From positions 10,437,501 through 10,501,500 of the forward strand of contig JALMGJ010000015.1 of assembly GCA_023362775.1 (NCBI GenBank): DNA of 64,000 nucleotides. The letters are read 5' to 3'. Positions within the stretch are counted from its first letter, which is position 1. The number at the start of each line of letters is the position of its first letter. Below the pieces are notes generated by a model. That model saw only the letters and a program-made list of their open reading frames with translations, was not told the DNA's origin and made no database searches. The translations under genes and the position numbers were made by a program. This document shows, one piece after another, positions 32,923 through 44,739 of the stretch. This DNA comes from Charina bottae. Its lineage: Eukaryota; Chordata; Lepidosauria; Squamata; Charinaidae.

Positions 32923-33282
32923 TGTCCCTCTGGAACATCCTACCCCCGGAGATGAGGTTGGCCCAATCGCTCCTGGCCTTCCGGAGGAATTTGAAGCCTT
33001 GGCTCTGCCACCTGGCTTGGGGCGAGGAGAGGAGTAGGCATGTTTGGGGATGGCTAGTGCCCTAAAATGATTGTTGCATACAAGGGCTGAGTTAGATCAT
33101 CAGCCATTTGATTTCATTTTTTTATTTTTATTTATATCTATTTTTAGCTCTAATTGTATTTTATGTATTGTAATTTATATATTGTAATTTATTGTTTTAT
33201 TGTCTATACTGTTGTAAACCTCCCAGAGTCCCTCCGGTGGGAGGAGATGGGTGGTGACAAATCTAATAAATAAATAAGAATG
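32923..33282 (+). mobile_element. L2-type LINE 3' end including ORF2 C-terminus
   Basis: The start translates as SLWNILPPEMRLAQSLLAF followed by RRNLKPWLCHLA, the C-terminal WNxLPxExR motif of L2/CR1-type ORF2. A short T-rich UTR follows, then tgtaaacctcccagagtccc, gagatgggtggtga and (AATA)n. It begins exactly after the right target duplication of the SINE at 32425-32913, so the SINE may have inserted at its edge. Confidence 0.85.
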
Positions 33283-36200
33283 GAATGTAGGCAACAGTCA
33301 TGTATAATAGTGCAGTCCTTTGGAAAGCAAAATTCTGTGGCATTCACTTTCAGAGAACTCAGTGGGACCTAGGTTTGCTTTCACTGGTTGCTGATTTAGA
33401 AAGCTAAGCAGATTGGGCCCTGGTTAGTATTTCAGGGAGGGACCATTTGTGAAATCTAGGACTGTTGGATAGGCTGGGAAGTAAAAACAAACAAAAAACC
33501 CTTGAGAAAAAGGTAATAAACTATTTTTGTAAGTCACCTTTCAGAATTGAGCAAGCCTTTATACAAAAGGGAAAAAAAAGTAATGTGCTGTTTCCTGGCA
33601 GTTATTCTGAATTCCCTTCAATGCCCCATATGCTATATTTCTTAACAGATGGGAGGGGGGGAAATAGCAGCCTCCATAAAAAAAGCAGAACTTTTAAAGA
33701 AAAAAAGTGAACTTTTCTTTTTTAAAGGAACATTAGAGATCTGAAAAGAAAACTAAAAACTCCCATTCTGAGGAGTTTTAATATAGATTTTGGATAAATT
33801 CTAGCTTGCTTAAATTCTCATTTCTTGGACTTCCTAGCTGGATCTAATGTTTTGAAAATAGCTTATCCTGCCTTAGGATGTTCTGGAGATGTCAGTTCTT
33901 TTCTTACCTTTAGTGCAACACACAACATCCTATACCTTCAAGTTTGCTTGGTTTACATTGATGATCCTGGTGTCTCTATTCTCAAAGATGAGGCTGAGAA
34001 TCTGACAGGTATGTAATTAAGGGGATTCAAAACTCATGAGTTATATTTTTCCAAACATGCATCTGCAAAAACATTTTCAATAGCAAGGTGGAAGAATTCT
34101 TCACATCACCATTAAAAGCTCTTTTTTTGACGGTGGAGCCTATTCTTGTTAAAGCTCATGTCATATCATCTTGCTTTCCATGATGTTTACTACAGTGTAT
34201 GACAATCTGTCAAATAACACCTTACTTTTTGTAGAGCTGCATAATTATTTGTGAATGGTATTTAATTATTCTCATACACAGTGGCAGAAATGATTACAGG
34301 GCAAACTCATGAATGAGTGACACATAAGTGCTTAATAAATTGTATGTCTTAGCAGCAGAAGTCCTGCATGATTTGAGACATTCAGCGAAGGATGCCAACA
34401 AGTCTTTGTAACTCTTCCTACTAGTCCGTTGGTTCATTTGGAAGCCATTGTATGCACTGTGAAGTCTGATGAAGTGATGTGGATCAAATAATTTATTCAA
34501 AGTATGCCTTAAAAAAGCTACTTTTTTAAAAAAAATAATTCCAATCATAATTTTACCTTTACCACCTGTCTTTGGATTCTATATTTCCAAAAATTTGGCA
34601 TGGAAATGAGAAAGAGGCTTGTTGGTGTAACAAAGCAATTTTCAGCATAAGAATCATGTCCGGTCTAGGCCAGAAGGCAGATTTGATCAAAGCTGTTACC
34701 TGAATGATGTGTATTTTTTTTTAAATCTCCAGCTGTGACATCTGAGAAATATGTTAATAAAAAGGCAGGTGAATTTTGCAAGTGAAAGAATTCTGAGAGA
34801 TCACTACATAAAGAAAAAGAAATGGCATAAGGTTGACTGTGAATATGTCCACATTACAAATTTATCATATCACCCAGCCATCACTGTGGCACTATAAAGT
34901 CTGTCTGCATTAGTAAAACATTGGCACAAGGATTGCTCTTATTTTATTTATTTGACAATTTACTGTCATAGACCTAAAAGTAGGAAGCAGCATTAAAATA
35001 TAAAATATCTATCTTCAAGGTAGATCAGACTAGGAAACCAATGCCAGGTACTGTAGGTCAGTACTACTTTTATTACAAAGCTATGGTAACAGGATCTTGT
35101 TATCTTAATGCACTTCCCCCCCCTCCCTCTATCTTCGTGGGAATTAGGGAGGGGCTTGTCTGAGATGTTTACTCACATTACATTCTTGCCCCAGACTCAG
35201 GCCCCTTTTATCTGACCATTGCCTTGGTAGTGGCTCTTCCTCCTGTCCTTCAAGGCCATCCCCTCTGCCCTCTACAATGCCCCAGGAAAAAGCTTATTCA
35301 CAGTAGAAGTTAAGCATGCCTGTGTTACGTTCAGGTCCAACAGTTTCTGACCACTGTTGCTATGACACAGACTTTTAACACCTTCCTAGAAACTTTGTGG
35401 TCTTGGTCATTTAATAGGAAGCACACAATTGCCTGTTGAGACCGGTCTGGTAATTTCTGATTGGAGGAGAGATTAATTCCACCCGGCAAGAGTGAGGGCA
35501 TTTCAAAAACTCATGTGTGATTCTCTCAATTTCAGTCTCTGAATATATGTGTAAGTTCTTTGAACAGAGGATATTATTAAATCACCCAGTCAATACCATT
35601 AGAGTCTTAATGTTTAAGCATGCCAGTGTGAATGGTAGATACATGAGCTCATTGTAGCAGATGTGTGAGATGTTAAGTTTACCCCTTTGTACAGCAAGGT
35701 CAAAAGTTGTCTCCAGATTTCTCTAAGCCCTGAATTGATTGATTTTTTCGGGGGGAGGGAGGAGGGTGAACCCACAGTAGACCAGTATGGATGTTATTTA
35801 CTTCTAATGAAGGTTCAGCACAGTTAATGGAAAAGAAGAATGATGGAGTTGGTCTTTTAACATGGTTGATGGAAACTTAAATCAATAGGACAAGTGGTGA
35901 TGATCTTAAATCCCACTGATTTCAATGCATTTACCACAAGAATGACTAAATTTGGATCCAATTTATTGTTATCAGTACAAAACTAAAAAAAAATGTTATG
36001 TCTATTCAAATACTTATTGATAAAATTTGTAGACCACTTCACTCTTCAGTGATTGGGATTCTGCAATGTGTTAAGCTAAAATATGATCTGCTTATTTGTG
36101 ATGCAACCAAAGTGTTTATTTAAAAAAAAGTTTACTGTATTGCATGAATCTGTCCAGATGCACTTAACTCGTGTTCAAACAAACCAGTGTGTTGCGTGAA

Positions 36201-37393
36201 CATAGCGATTGGCCTAGAATGTTGAACCAAACATCTTGAGACAAAATCTTGTAGCAGAATAATGGGATCTGTCTTTTAAAGTCTTCACAAATGAATATTG
36301 GTAGGTATTTTTTACAATGCCTTATTTTCTCATTCTACTTCTTTATACATGCTACAACAAAAATCACACATGCTAACTGGACTGTCTTCCACTACACACT
36401 ACAACCATGAAAGTGCTATTCCAGAAGTGCCTAACCTTTTGTACCACGTTGTGTGTGGGTATGTATGGTACACATATATAGTACCTTGTCAAAATTTAGC
36501 AATTCTCACATTTATATATATGAAATAAATTCTTCTCAGCCCTTTGAGGTAGGCAGGTTAAGAAACAGGCACAGCAGGGATTCTACGAATGTTCTTTATT
36601 ATTGTAGGATAGAATAACAGAATGTTGAAAGCCTGTCCAAACCATTAAAACCACCTCAATGGTTTGCTCACTCCTTCTCCTCTCCCAGGGCCAGCTCTAC
36701 ATTCCTTTACAATTTTGTATGTCATATTGCTATTAAAGAAATAACAAAATAATAATTTATAACAATAATAACAACCACATAAGCAACCACTTTCCTCACT
36801 GATGGAACTAACATCTTCTGATTTCTGTTTCAGTGGAAGTGCTATGCAGAGAAAGAGAAACAAAAAAACTTACCTTATTATTGCTCACATTGCTCTGTTG
36901 CTTTATTCCTACCAAATTTAGCATCTCTTTAGAAAACAGCAAAACAATATCTCCCTCTTAATTTGGATGCCATGAGAGGTAAATGATGCCATGAGAACAG
37001 TGTGGAATTTACAGTAAAAAGGGAGCAGACAGCAATGACCTCTTGATTGGAATGTTTGCAATCGTCTTTTCTTTCATATCGTTTTGAGAATTTTAAGTTC
37101 TAGGTAGGAAAGTCAAGTTTCATATCCAGCTATTCTTTTCAAGGTAACATGCACATGACAGATTCAAACTAAGCTGAAAAATAGGGCATTAGAATGCCAA
37201 GTAAGCCTTTGGTTATTATCAAGGATAAGTGAACTAGACACCAGTGGGATTTCTGCATCAGTGATTAAGAGAATGCACTCGCCCTGCAAAGAATATGTTG
37301 AGATCCTTTCAGATATTCATGCTTCCTCTATGATAAAATGGTGCCAATGCTCCTACAGTGTTTTCAGTGACATTATTCAAGTTTCTAGGTAGG
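33283..37393. other. Long block without recognised repeats
   Basis: About 4.1 kb. It includes one exon-like stretch (33914-34008), a short poly(C) at 35107-35114, and a moderately GC-rich part at 35100-35300 whose minus strand carries taataaaagtagta and could be an LTR, but I found no paired ends. The rest is unannotated. Confidence 0.4.
33914..34008 (+). other. Exon-like segment of unknown identity (weak)
   Basis: A pyrimidine-rich tract ending ttttcttacctttag precedes it, and a strong donor CAG|gtatgt follows (34006-34014). The 95 bases are open in one frame and translate as ATHNILYLQVCLVYIDDPGV followed by SILKDEAENLT. I do not recognise the peptide. Splice-like pairs of this quality occur by chance in 64 kb, so this is a candidate only. 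Confidence 0.15.
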
Positions 37394-37409
37394 GTAGAAG
37401 CCAGGGATA

Positions 37410-37751
37410 AGGTAAGGTAAAGGTAAAGGTTCCCCCCGCACATTTGTGCAGTCGTGTCCAACTCTAGGGGCTGGTGCTCATCTCCGTTTGTTAGCCAAAG
37501 AGCCAGCATTGTCCGAAGACGCTTCCGCGGTCATGTGGCCGGCATGACGCGCACGGAATGCTGTTACCTACCCACCGAAGTGGTACCTATTCATCTACTT
37601 GCATTTGCATGCTTTCGAATTGCTAGGTTGGCAAGAGCTGGAGCTAGTGTGGGAGCTCACTCCGCACGCAGGGCTAGGGATTTGAACCTCCAAACTTGCG
37701 GCCTTCCGATTGACAAGACTGGCATATTACCCGCTGAGCCACCACGCCCCT
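37410..37751 (-). mobile_element. Sauria-type SINE with 16-bp target duplication
   Basis: Same family and orientation as 28656-28978: minus strand ggggcgtggtggctcagcgg, body, then Bov-B-like tail ending in aacctttacctttacc. The 16-bp repeat gtagaagccagggata is present at 37394-37409 and 37752-37767. The CpG sites in the body (for example around 37520-37560) suggest a fairly young copy. The 105-codon plus frame across it is SINE-derived. Confidence 0.93.
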
Positions 37752-37884
37752 GTAGAAGCCAGGGATACTGATATTATATTATGTTCCTGAAACTATTAAG
37801 TCAATTTCTTCAGCAGATATAACTGCGTAGAAAGGTATTTTTGAGTAACTTCCTGGGAAGTCATCCTCAGTATTTGTTAAGCTG

Positions 37885-37887
<3 letters not shown>

Positions 37888-37917
<30 letters not shown>
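37888..37917. repeat. (GT)n microsatellite, ~15 units
   Basis: A clean dinucleotide array. The His-Thr-rich minus frame over it is an artefact. Confidence 0.9.
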
Positions 37918-37920
<3 letters not shown>

Positions 37921-38433
37921 TGATACGTGTAATCTTCAGCCTGAATGAATTTTCTGCAGGATAAAGGTTTCCTCATTGAAGGTTATGGATCATAATCTAA
38001 CACATTGGTCCAACATGGAGAGGTCAAAGTTTTTTGACTTCTTAGTCTAGAATTTAGTGTCTGGCCCATGCCTAAGGAAAAACAAAAATATGGGTTTCTC
38101 TACTCCCAGTCCAGCTTCATAATCACTGTACCGCTAGCAATTATGTATATGAGAGCTAGTGCAAAATTAAATTTAAAAAGCTTTTCATCATATCATGTTT
38201 AGCTCCCATCAAAATTCTCTTAAGGGAATATTGAAATAAGCCTTATCATAGGGTAGGTCTTTATATCTCACTGTTGTCTACCTTGATGGTTAATGGTTCA
38301 GAACAAAATATCCTTTTTTTAAAAAAAAAATGCATATTTCTTCATAATCATTACATTATAGGAAAATTAGGACTGTGCAGAGATGACCTGAGATTCTTTG
38401 AGGGTTAGCTCTGAAAATACCAGATGTATATTT

Positions 38434-38482
38434 ATTTATTAGTTAAATTTATATGACCGCCCAACTCCCCCAGTGGGGGAGT
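38434..38482 (-). repeat. L2-type 3' tail fragment
   Basis: Plus strand: ttatttattagttaaattta, then gaccgcccaactcccccagt. In reverse this is the tail gggagttgggcggtc plus (AATA)n. Only about 50 bases remain. Confidence 0.65.
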
Positions 38483-39469
38483 ATATACTGTACCAATGAA
38501 GAAAGGTGAGTCATGCAAGGAAATGGTACAAGTACTCTTGTCATGTAAATGCAGAGGGTATTTTTCTTTACACCGTTGAAATGCCCCCTTTATACAGTAT
38601 GTTCAGCAAAAGTACAGGGCAAGGCATGAACATGCATATATTTGGGGAGGGGGATTTGTGTTGTAATCCTGCAACTGGGCCCATTTGAACTTGAGCTTTC
38701 AAATATAGGAGGCTTTATGCAGTAGGACTTTAGACCTATGAAGGTCGGGGGGGGGGCTGCTAATGCCATGTTGTGTAATCAATTTGCAGGGATTTTAACA
38801 ACAAACTCTGCTAGCCCAGGGAAAATACTGTTATTTCTTTTGCCTCAGGCCAAAGATCCATACAGAGCTATATTAAAAGATGAATGAGTTATGTTAATGA
38901 GCATCATTATGCTAAGGAACATTTCTGAATTCCTTATTCATGAGACTAGATTCTATCATCTGGTTGACTCTGTGCAATGGCTTTTATGGACTTCCTTAAG
39001 TGTTCTCAGAGGGCCAAAATGTAGACATTATGATGGCCATTAAATCTCATGAGTAGGCATCTTCTGTCAACTCAAGGGCTATACCAAGCTTTATGTGGCA
39101 AATTGAGGGCCTCGTGCTGACACTCAGTGGGGCCAGAGCTAATTCTTGGAGGAAAGGATTTTAGGACTTTAAAGGGTGCCTTGAGAATCTATAAATCCTT
39201 TTAACTCCAAAGAATGAATGAATGAAGTCTGAATGTTTTGTCTCTACTTGTTCCAGGGACTTCAAAAGACCCACATGGACCCAGATCCTTATTTTTGTAG
39301 TGCTGTGTGTGTAAATACAGTATAAAGCACAGTATAAAGCACATTTTGAGAAAACAGGAGTTGTGGGCAACTATATGTAAAGAGAATTGAATAGATGCTG
39401 CGAGCTGAAGTTCCATCAAGTATTCTCAGTTGCGCCACAAATGAGAAATCATTTGTTTACTGGGCCTAA
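38483..39469. other. No recognised feature
   Basis: Unique-looking sequence with a poly(G) run at 38749-38756. Frames of 60-72 codons lack motifs. Confidence 0.45.
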
Positions 39470-40540
39470 CTTAATTAATTAATTATATTTATATGGCTGC
39501 CCAGTTCGTCAAAAGACTGGCCAATTTACAATTACTACAAACATAAAAACAGAATAAAGCACCATAGAATAAAATAAACATTTGGAATGGGGGGGGGATG
39601 GTAACAGAAGAGGAGACATAATCAAGATACTTCTTTCTATGTTGACACATCCCCCAATAGATGGCTTTAAAGCTTTACAGAAGGACAGAAAGGTTGAGGC
39701 TATCTGAATTTCGGATAGAATGTTCTTCCATAGGGTAGATGCTAGTATAGAGAAGGCACCCTTTTTGTGGACCCACTAGGTGATGTTGTTTTATAGAAGG
39801 GACCTGATGCATGCCCACTCTGCTGGATCTCATGGGACAAGCAGAGATAATTTGGGACAGGCACTTCTGCAAATAACCCAGCCCCATGTCATGAAGGGCT
39901 TCATAGGTGATAACCAGCACCATGAATTGTACCTGGAAGTTATATGGAGCCAGAGCAGATTGCAAAGTAGCTGCATTACATCCATGTACCCAAGCATGTC
40001 CATAAATATGCTGTTGCATTTTGGACCAATTGCAGTTTCTGGATGGTTTTCCAAGACAGACCCATGCAGAGTGCATTGCAGCTGTCCAAGCAGGAGGTGA
40101 CCAGGGCATGAGTGATCATGAGTAGAGCCTATAAATGCAAGAATGGGCACAATTGGTGCACAAAATGGTTTTGTGCAAAGGCTTTGTTGGCTGTGTTTGC
40201 CACCTGATCTTCCAACAGGAGCCAAGAGTTCAAGAGGACCTCCAATTTGTGTATCAGTTCTGTTTGGGAGAGTTAAATCCCATCCAATACTAATATTATA
40301 CTTATATAATCCAATGAAGAGTTAAGCTGCAGTTGGGCTGAAATTTGTTACTCCTGATCCAGGCCCTTGCTGTCTCTAGACACTGGGCTAGAAATTTGGT
40401 AGCATCACTTGGTTGGCCAAACTGGCTATCATCAGCATATTAATAATACCTGATCCATTACCTAGGGTTTTCATGTAAATATTAAAGAGTAAAGAGTTTT
40501 GTGGTGACAAAGAGGCAATATTGATGAAATGATGCAAAAT
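39470..40540 (-). mobile_element. L2-type LINE: RT palm to C-terminus and 3' tail (fossil)
   Basis: Minus-strand translation begins near 40500 with LFNIYMKTLG, then a YADDSQ motif (plus 40428-40439 encodes YADD, the RT catalytic box). It continues with FLAQCLETARAW-like, then CNWSKMQQHIYGHAW, YNFQVQFMVLVITYEALHDM and GLGYLQKCLS (39800-40000), the conserved L2 C-terminal block. The element ends in a poly(A)-like and (TAAT)n tail at 39470-39490, with the usual ggcagcc box. A frame of 144 codons (39675-40109) survives. Frameshifts and stops elsewhere make it non-functional. The N-terminal half of a similar RT is at 3136-4030, a separate copy. Confidence 0.88.
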
Positions 40541-40782
40541 GGGCAGATTTTCTTTTTATTTCATAGATGATGCTGTGTAGATAGCAGAAGCACTCTTGAT
40601 GCTCTTCCAAATGCAAAGTGAAGCATGACCCTTGATAACTATTAGAGAAGTTGTTAGATTTGTTTCTCCCTAATCAAAGATGCCTAAAGCAAATGCCTGT
40701 AAGCAAGTAAGAAGCAAAGTATCTAGCCTTATGTTATTGGTACAAGAGAAGAAAATCCCATAAATATCTCTTCCCATTCCTA

Positions 40783-40830
<48 letters not shown>
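40783..40830. repeat. (GAT)16 microsatellite
   Basis: Sixteen uninterrupted GAT units. The lack of interruptions suggests a young, variable locus. Confidence 0.92.
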
Positions 40831-40831
<1 letters not shown>

Positions 40832-40832
<1 letters not shown>

Positions 40833-42539
40833 CACAGTAGAGGCACAAAAAAACTAAGTAGCTCAAAATTTGTAACACCCAAAGTTTGTAATGCCCCTAA
40901 ATCTTCTGTTGCTGATAGAGAATCCATTCAGCCCAATGGTAGGGCTGGCCCTGAAATGCATACTTCCTTTCTAAAAAATAAAATCACAGGTGCATTCAGC
41001 AATTGACTGGAACAGGCTTATAACTGAATGCACAAAAAACAGAGATGAGCTCCATGTGAACTGATTAGCACTCTTGAACTATAAGTAAAACTAAAAAAGA
41101 AGGGAGGGAAAAATCCAATGTAATAATGAATAACTAATCTCCTCTATAATTGTGCAATTTTGGATGGATATGAAGGCAAAATGAATGAAGTGGGGATCCC
41201 ATTTAGCTGTCTAGCAAATGGAATTTGAGATTGCTCCAAACAAGGTCATCAAGACCTTCCAACCTCTCTTACTTTTATCCCCATGAATGTATTGAGAGCT
41301 GCAACACGGTGTCACCGACCAATATCTACATGCTCCTCATAATGAAACAGTGTCATTACTTTATCTTGACAAACTCCCTGTGTAATTGTAACCAAAATAA
41401 ATGGCTAGTAAGATGTGTCAAAACAGGAAATGAAATAGAGGGGACCTGCAGTATTTTCCATTTGCAGCCCTTCAAGTGAGTGTCTTTTTTCATATGCCGG
41501 GCCATCCGTTGAAAGGCATAATTTGATGATGGACATGAAACTGTGTATTAGTTTTTATTTTGACAAAATCATTAAACATCACATTGCTTGAAAAATGAAC
41601 CAAGCAGCACAGAGCTAGTTTTGGAAGATTGCACTTCATAAACTGAATTGCTCACAGGGGCCACATTTAGGTCGAAGTTATAGATTTTCTAGCATATCCC
41701 TGATAGATAGCACTAATATAACTTCAATAAAATCTCAAGATCTGTCAATATACTGTAGGTTTTTTTTCCCTCTAGCATTGAGAGAGGTAGGATACTTCAG
41801 CTAATAAATTGGAAGGCTATCTGTTCCTTAAGGAACCCTGACTTACACCCCAGATTATAAGAAACAACAAAACCTTGTAAAGTTAGGATAGACAACTGGA
41901 GAAATGTAGTTTGCCTGTTCCTTTTAAAATTATCAGCATATGTTGGTCTCATTTACATAAATAGTTACTTCTGTCTAAACTTGTGTTTAGACAACACTGT
42001 CCCAGCTATTTCTGACAAAAATGTGCACAGTCTTTCTTTTTCTTATATACGGGGTGGTGAATGGGGATGAGGAATGGCATTTGGTAGAGTTTTTCCCAGA
42101 AAGACTTCCATGTTTTTCTTGTGGTAAACACTCATTTCTCCCCCAGTCCAATCAGACAGAGCTATATATATATGTGGATTTTGAACATTTCCCATAAATT
42201 TGCAGTGGATTATTTATCTTAATTTCTTCAGGGAAAGAGATAATTCTCCAATAGTTTTCAAGAGTAGGACTTCCCTGAACAATAGCACTGATATTGAGAA
42301 AGTAGAAAGCTCAGTGTGAGCATTTCCCTTATGGTATATTTTCTTGGGATTTAATGGAAACCTGGGGTCTCGGGAAGGCAACATATCCTTGGTGAGATGC
42401 CTGCAGAGTAAAAGAGAGGATATTCTGTCATCCCTTGGCTATCCTGTGACTAAGCATAAGATTCCAAATTTCAAATTCAGCAGCAACTGGAGGGAGATAA
42501 TATTTCTATACAGGTTTCTGAGAATTACTGAGAAATATC
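40832..42539. other. No recognised feature
   Basis: AT-rich unique-looking sequence. Frames at 41225-41479 (84 codons) and 42344-42643 (99 codons) have no recognisable motifs, and the latter runs into the LINE insertion at 42550. Confidence 0.45.
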
Positions 42540-42549
42540 TTGCAGTGTC

Positions 42550-42667
42550 GATGTCGGCTTTTGTAGATAGATGGCTGCCAACACTTACGGATCCACTGTT
42601 AAGATTTTACCCCTGGAAGACAATCTTACTCGGCTATGAGTGATCGCCAAGAAGAAGAATAAGAATA
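42550..42667 (+). mobile_element. Twin-primed fragment of the zinc-finger LINE, with 10-bp target duplication
   Basis: Bases up to 42579 are identical to plus-strand 13436-13468, which is antisense to the LINE. From about 42582 to 42650 the sequence matches the reverse complement of 12670-12750, the sense-strand 3' end of the same LINE. So a 5' piece is inverted against the 3' end. The 3' tail is a GAA-rich run. The duplication ttgcagtgtc flanks it at 42540-42549 and 42668-42677. This is the classic product of twin priming during target-primed reverse transcription. Confidence 0.88.
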
Positions 42668-42677
42668 TTGCAGTGTC

Positions 42678-43184
42678 TAGTGTCAACTACTGATGCAGCT
42701 TGAGTTGGTTGCTTATATATTTAGGGGGGAAATTCATGTTTTCATTCACTGGGCTTCAAGGTATTTTTCTAAAACATAAAATAAAATCATATGCCATTTC
42801 ATATCCCACTGATTAATCAGTTAGTTGGCATCTGATAATAGAAATGGATCAAAACAAGGGGTACAAAGATATAATATGTAGACTTCAACAACCATCATGA
42901 AACATTTGATTAATTTGCGCATAATGTAGTTTACATGCTTGTGGCTCAGCATGTTATGTGAACCCAACCAACAGCAGGGAGGCTAGAAATTTTTGGACAG
43001 ATGTTTGTACAGTGAAAGACAGGGCATTTGTGTACACACATGTGCCACATAATTCAGTAGGTGCAAAACTACCACCCTTCTCCTATGATATTATTATGTG
43101 GCTGTTTAATGTGGCAAATTAGATATCTGAATGTTTTACATATAGTAAGATTCCCCCCTGTTTTCAGTAACCTTAGGTTTTGAT
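42678..43184. other. No recognised feature
   Basis: AT-rich, unique-looking sequence. Confidence 0.45.
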
Positions 43185-43258
43185 TTTTGATTGATTATGT
43201 GCCATCAAGTCGTTTTCATCTCCTAGCGACCACATAGATTTTCTCCATGAGAAAACCT
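43185..43258 (-). repeat. SINE 3' end fragment
   Basis: In reverse it reads ctatgtggtcgctaggagat, gaaaacgacttgatggcaca, taatcaatc. This is the 3' terminus of a common reptile SINE type (consensus ends cttgatggcacataa). The head is missing. Confidence 0.65.
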
Positions 43259-43918
43259 TAGTTTAGATTATGGATAATATGATTCTCAGTTCCCATTATC
43301 CAATACTGGTGAATAATATACATTATATATACGCACACATATAAACAAACACACCAACCAAATAGGACATAGTTTTTTTTTCCAGCCAAAAGTCGAGTTC
43401 TTTGTTGAAATCTGTCTTGCAGTTTCTCACATTTTTCTTCCCCTGTGAAATATGTTTCCTCCAGATGTTGCTCATTTGGAAATTCAAACAGCTCAATCCA
43501 GCATGGTCAATGATGATGGATACAGGGAGCAAGATGTGAAAGAGCTCACATTCACCATCTGATCTAAATGAATACTTTAGATGCTCCAGTTTTATTCATA
43601 GAACTGTCTCAAAGAGATCACCATCTCTACAAAAGACAGGGTTGCTGATTATGCATACAAATGTACTGTACAAATGCACATGCTTTATTCAGAGCTTTAG
43701 ATATGATGGCCACTACAATCTTGAAGTCTCATTCCTTCTAACCCATTTACTGAATATCATATAAAGTTCACTTCAATCAGGATGGACCAATTATCTTGAA
43801 CTCTAACCCTAGTATTGGTCTACCAACCACAGTCATTGGATTTATTCTATAAGCTAAACCCAAAGGCCAAACCACATAGTACAATATGTGAACCCAACAT
43901 GTGTGTGCTTCCTTGTCT
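43259..43918. other. No recognised feature
   Basis: Unique-looking sequence between a SINE tail and a solo LTR. The 69-codon minus frame at 43323-43532 has no motif. Confidence 0.45.
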
Positions 43919-43923
43919 GGCAC

Positions 43924-44253
43924 TGTCAGAACCCTGGCGTGCCCATGGGTCCTGCCATCCCCTATACCACAGCCAGCATTAGCAACTGCCAGCTACGCCG
44001 CATGGATGATGAACGTTTAACCTTGACACCAGGAGAACCAGAGGGAAGACTGAAAGCGGACCAGATGGAAGCCCGCAGCTGCGAGGGGCCAGTGCTCTGG
44101 CAGAAGGGTATATAAACCCAAGCAGGGAACCAGGGGACCATTCGTGCCTTTACTGGACTTACTCATGTTAATCAATAAATCGTTTACTTACTGAAAGAGC
44201 TGAGGTAAAGTCATTTCTGTGGAGAAACGTCTGCAACTGAGAAGCGCCTGACA
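43924..44253 (+). mobile_element. Solo LTR (330 bp) with 5-bp target duplication
   Basis: It begins TGTCAG and ends CTGACA, a 6-bp perfect inverted terminus with TG...CA. The direct repeat ggcac flanks it at 43919-43923 and 44254-44258. A TATA box (gtatataaa, 44107-44115) is followed about 60 bases later by caataaat (44173-44180), the expected U3-R signals. The body is GC-richer than its surroundings. No internal retroviral or Gypsy sequence remains, so it arose by LTR-LTR recombination. Gypsy-like versus ERV origin cannot be decided. The 75-codon frame at 43888-44115 is not a gene. Confidence 0.88.
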
Positions 44254-44439
44254 GGCACCAAGTTGATTCACTCTTCACAAAAGGAGCACAAAGTTAAATA
44301 TAAAACACTGGAGGATATTAATTATATATTTATCAAATACTATTGAATATTCCATGGATCTTTAATCACAGAATCGGCAGCTGGAGAAGTAGATTTTGAA
44401 GAAGGCAACTTATGTTCTGGATCAATTTGCTTTTAGACC

Positions 44440-44725
44440 ATAAGAACTTGGTACATCAAGCCAATGGCCAATTCTAGTCCAGCATTCTACATCAGATAGT
44501 GGAGAAGTTCATATCTCTGCAGCCTCCCTTTTTCCACCCTTACTTCCTATCAACTAGTATCAAATTATCTTAGAGGTAGCAAACCATTATAAAAACAGTT
44601 AATAGCCATTGATAGCCTGGTCTTCCATTAATTTTTCTAGTCCTCTTTTAAGATCATCTAAGCTATTACTCAACACCATGTCAGGTGGTAGTGAATTTCT
44701 CCCCCCCCCACAACCCCCCCCCAAA
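44440..44725. repeat. Old amniote interspersed repeat fragment
   Basis: The order of blocks (aatggccaattctagtccag, then ttaatagccattgatagcct, then tcctcttttaagatcatcta, then ggtggtagtgaattt) matches a repeat common in reptile genomes whose start reads as 'accaatggcccatctagtcc' type sequence. It is strongly diverged. Poly(C) runs at 44701-44723 follow. Confidence 0.5.
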
Positions 44726-44739
44726 CACTCTATTATGTG

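Noticed and set aside
35020..35400. Possible antisense LTR
   Set aside because: A taataaaag signal and a GC-rich body are present, but no TG...CA ends with target duplication could be paired.
42344..42643. 99-codon frame
   Set aside because: Its second half is the twin-primed LINE insertion and its first half has no motif.
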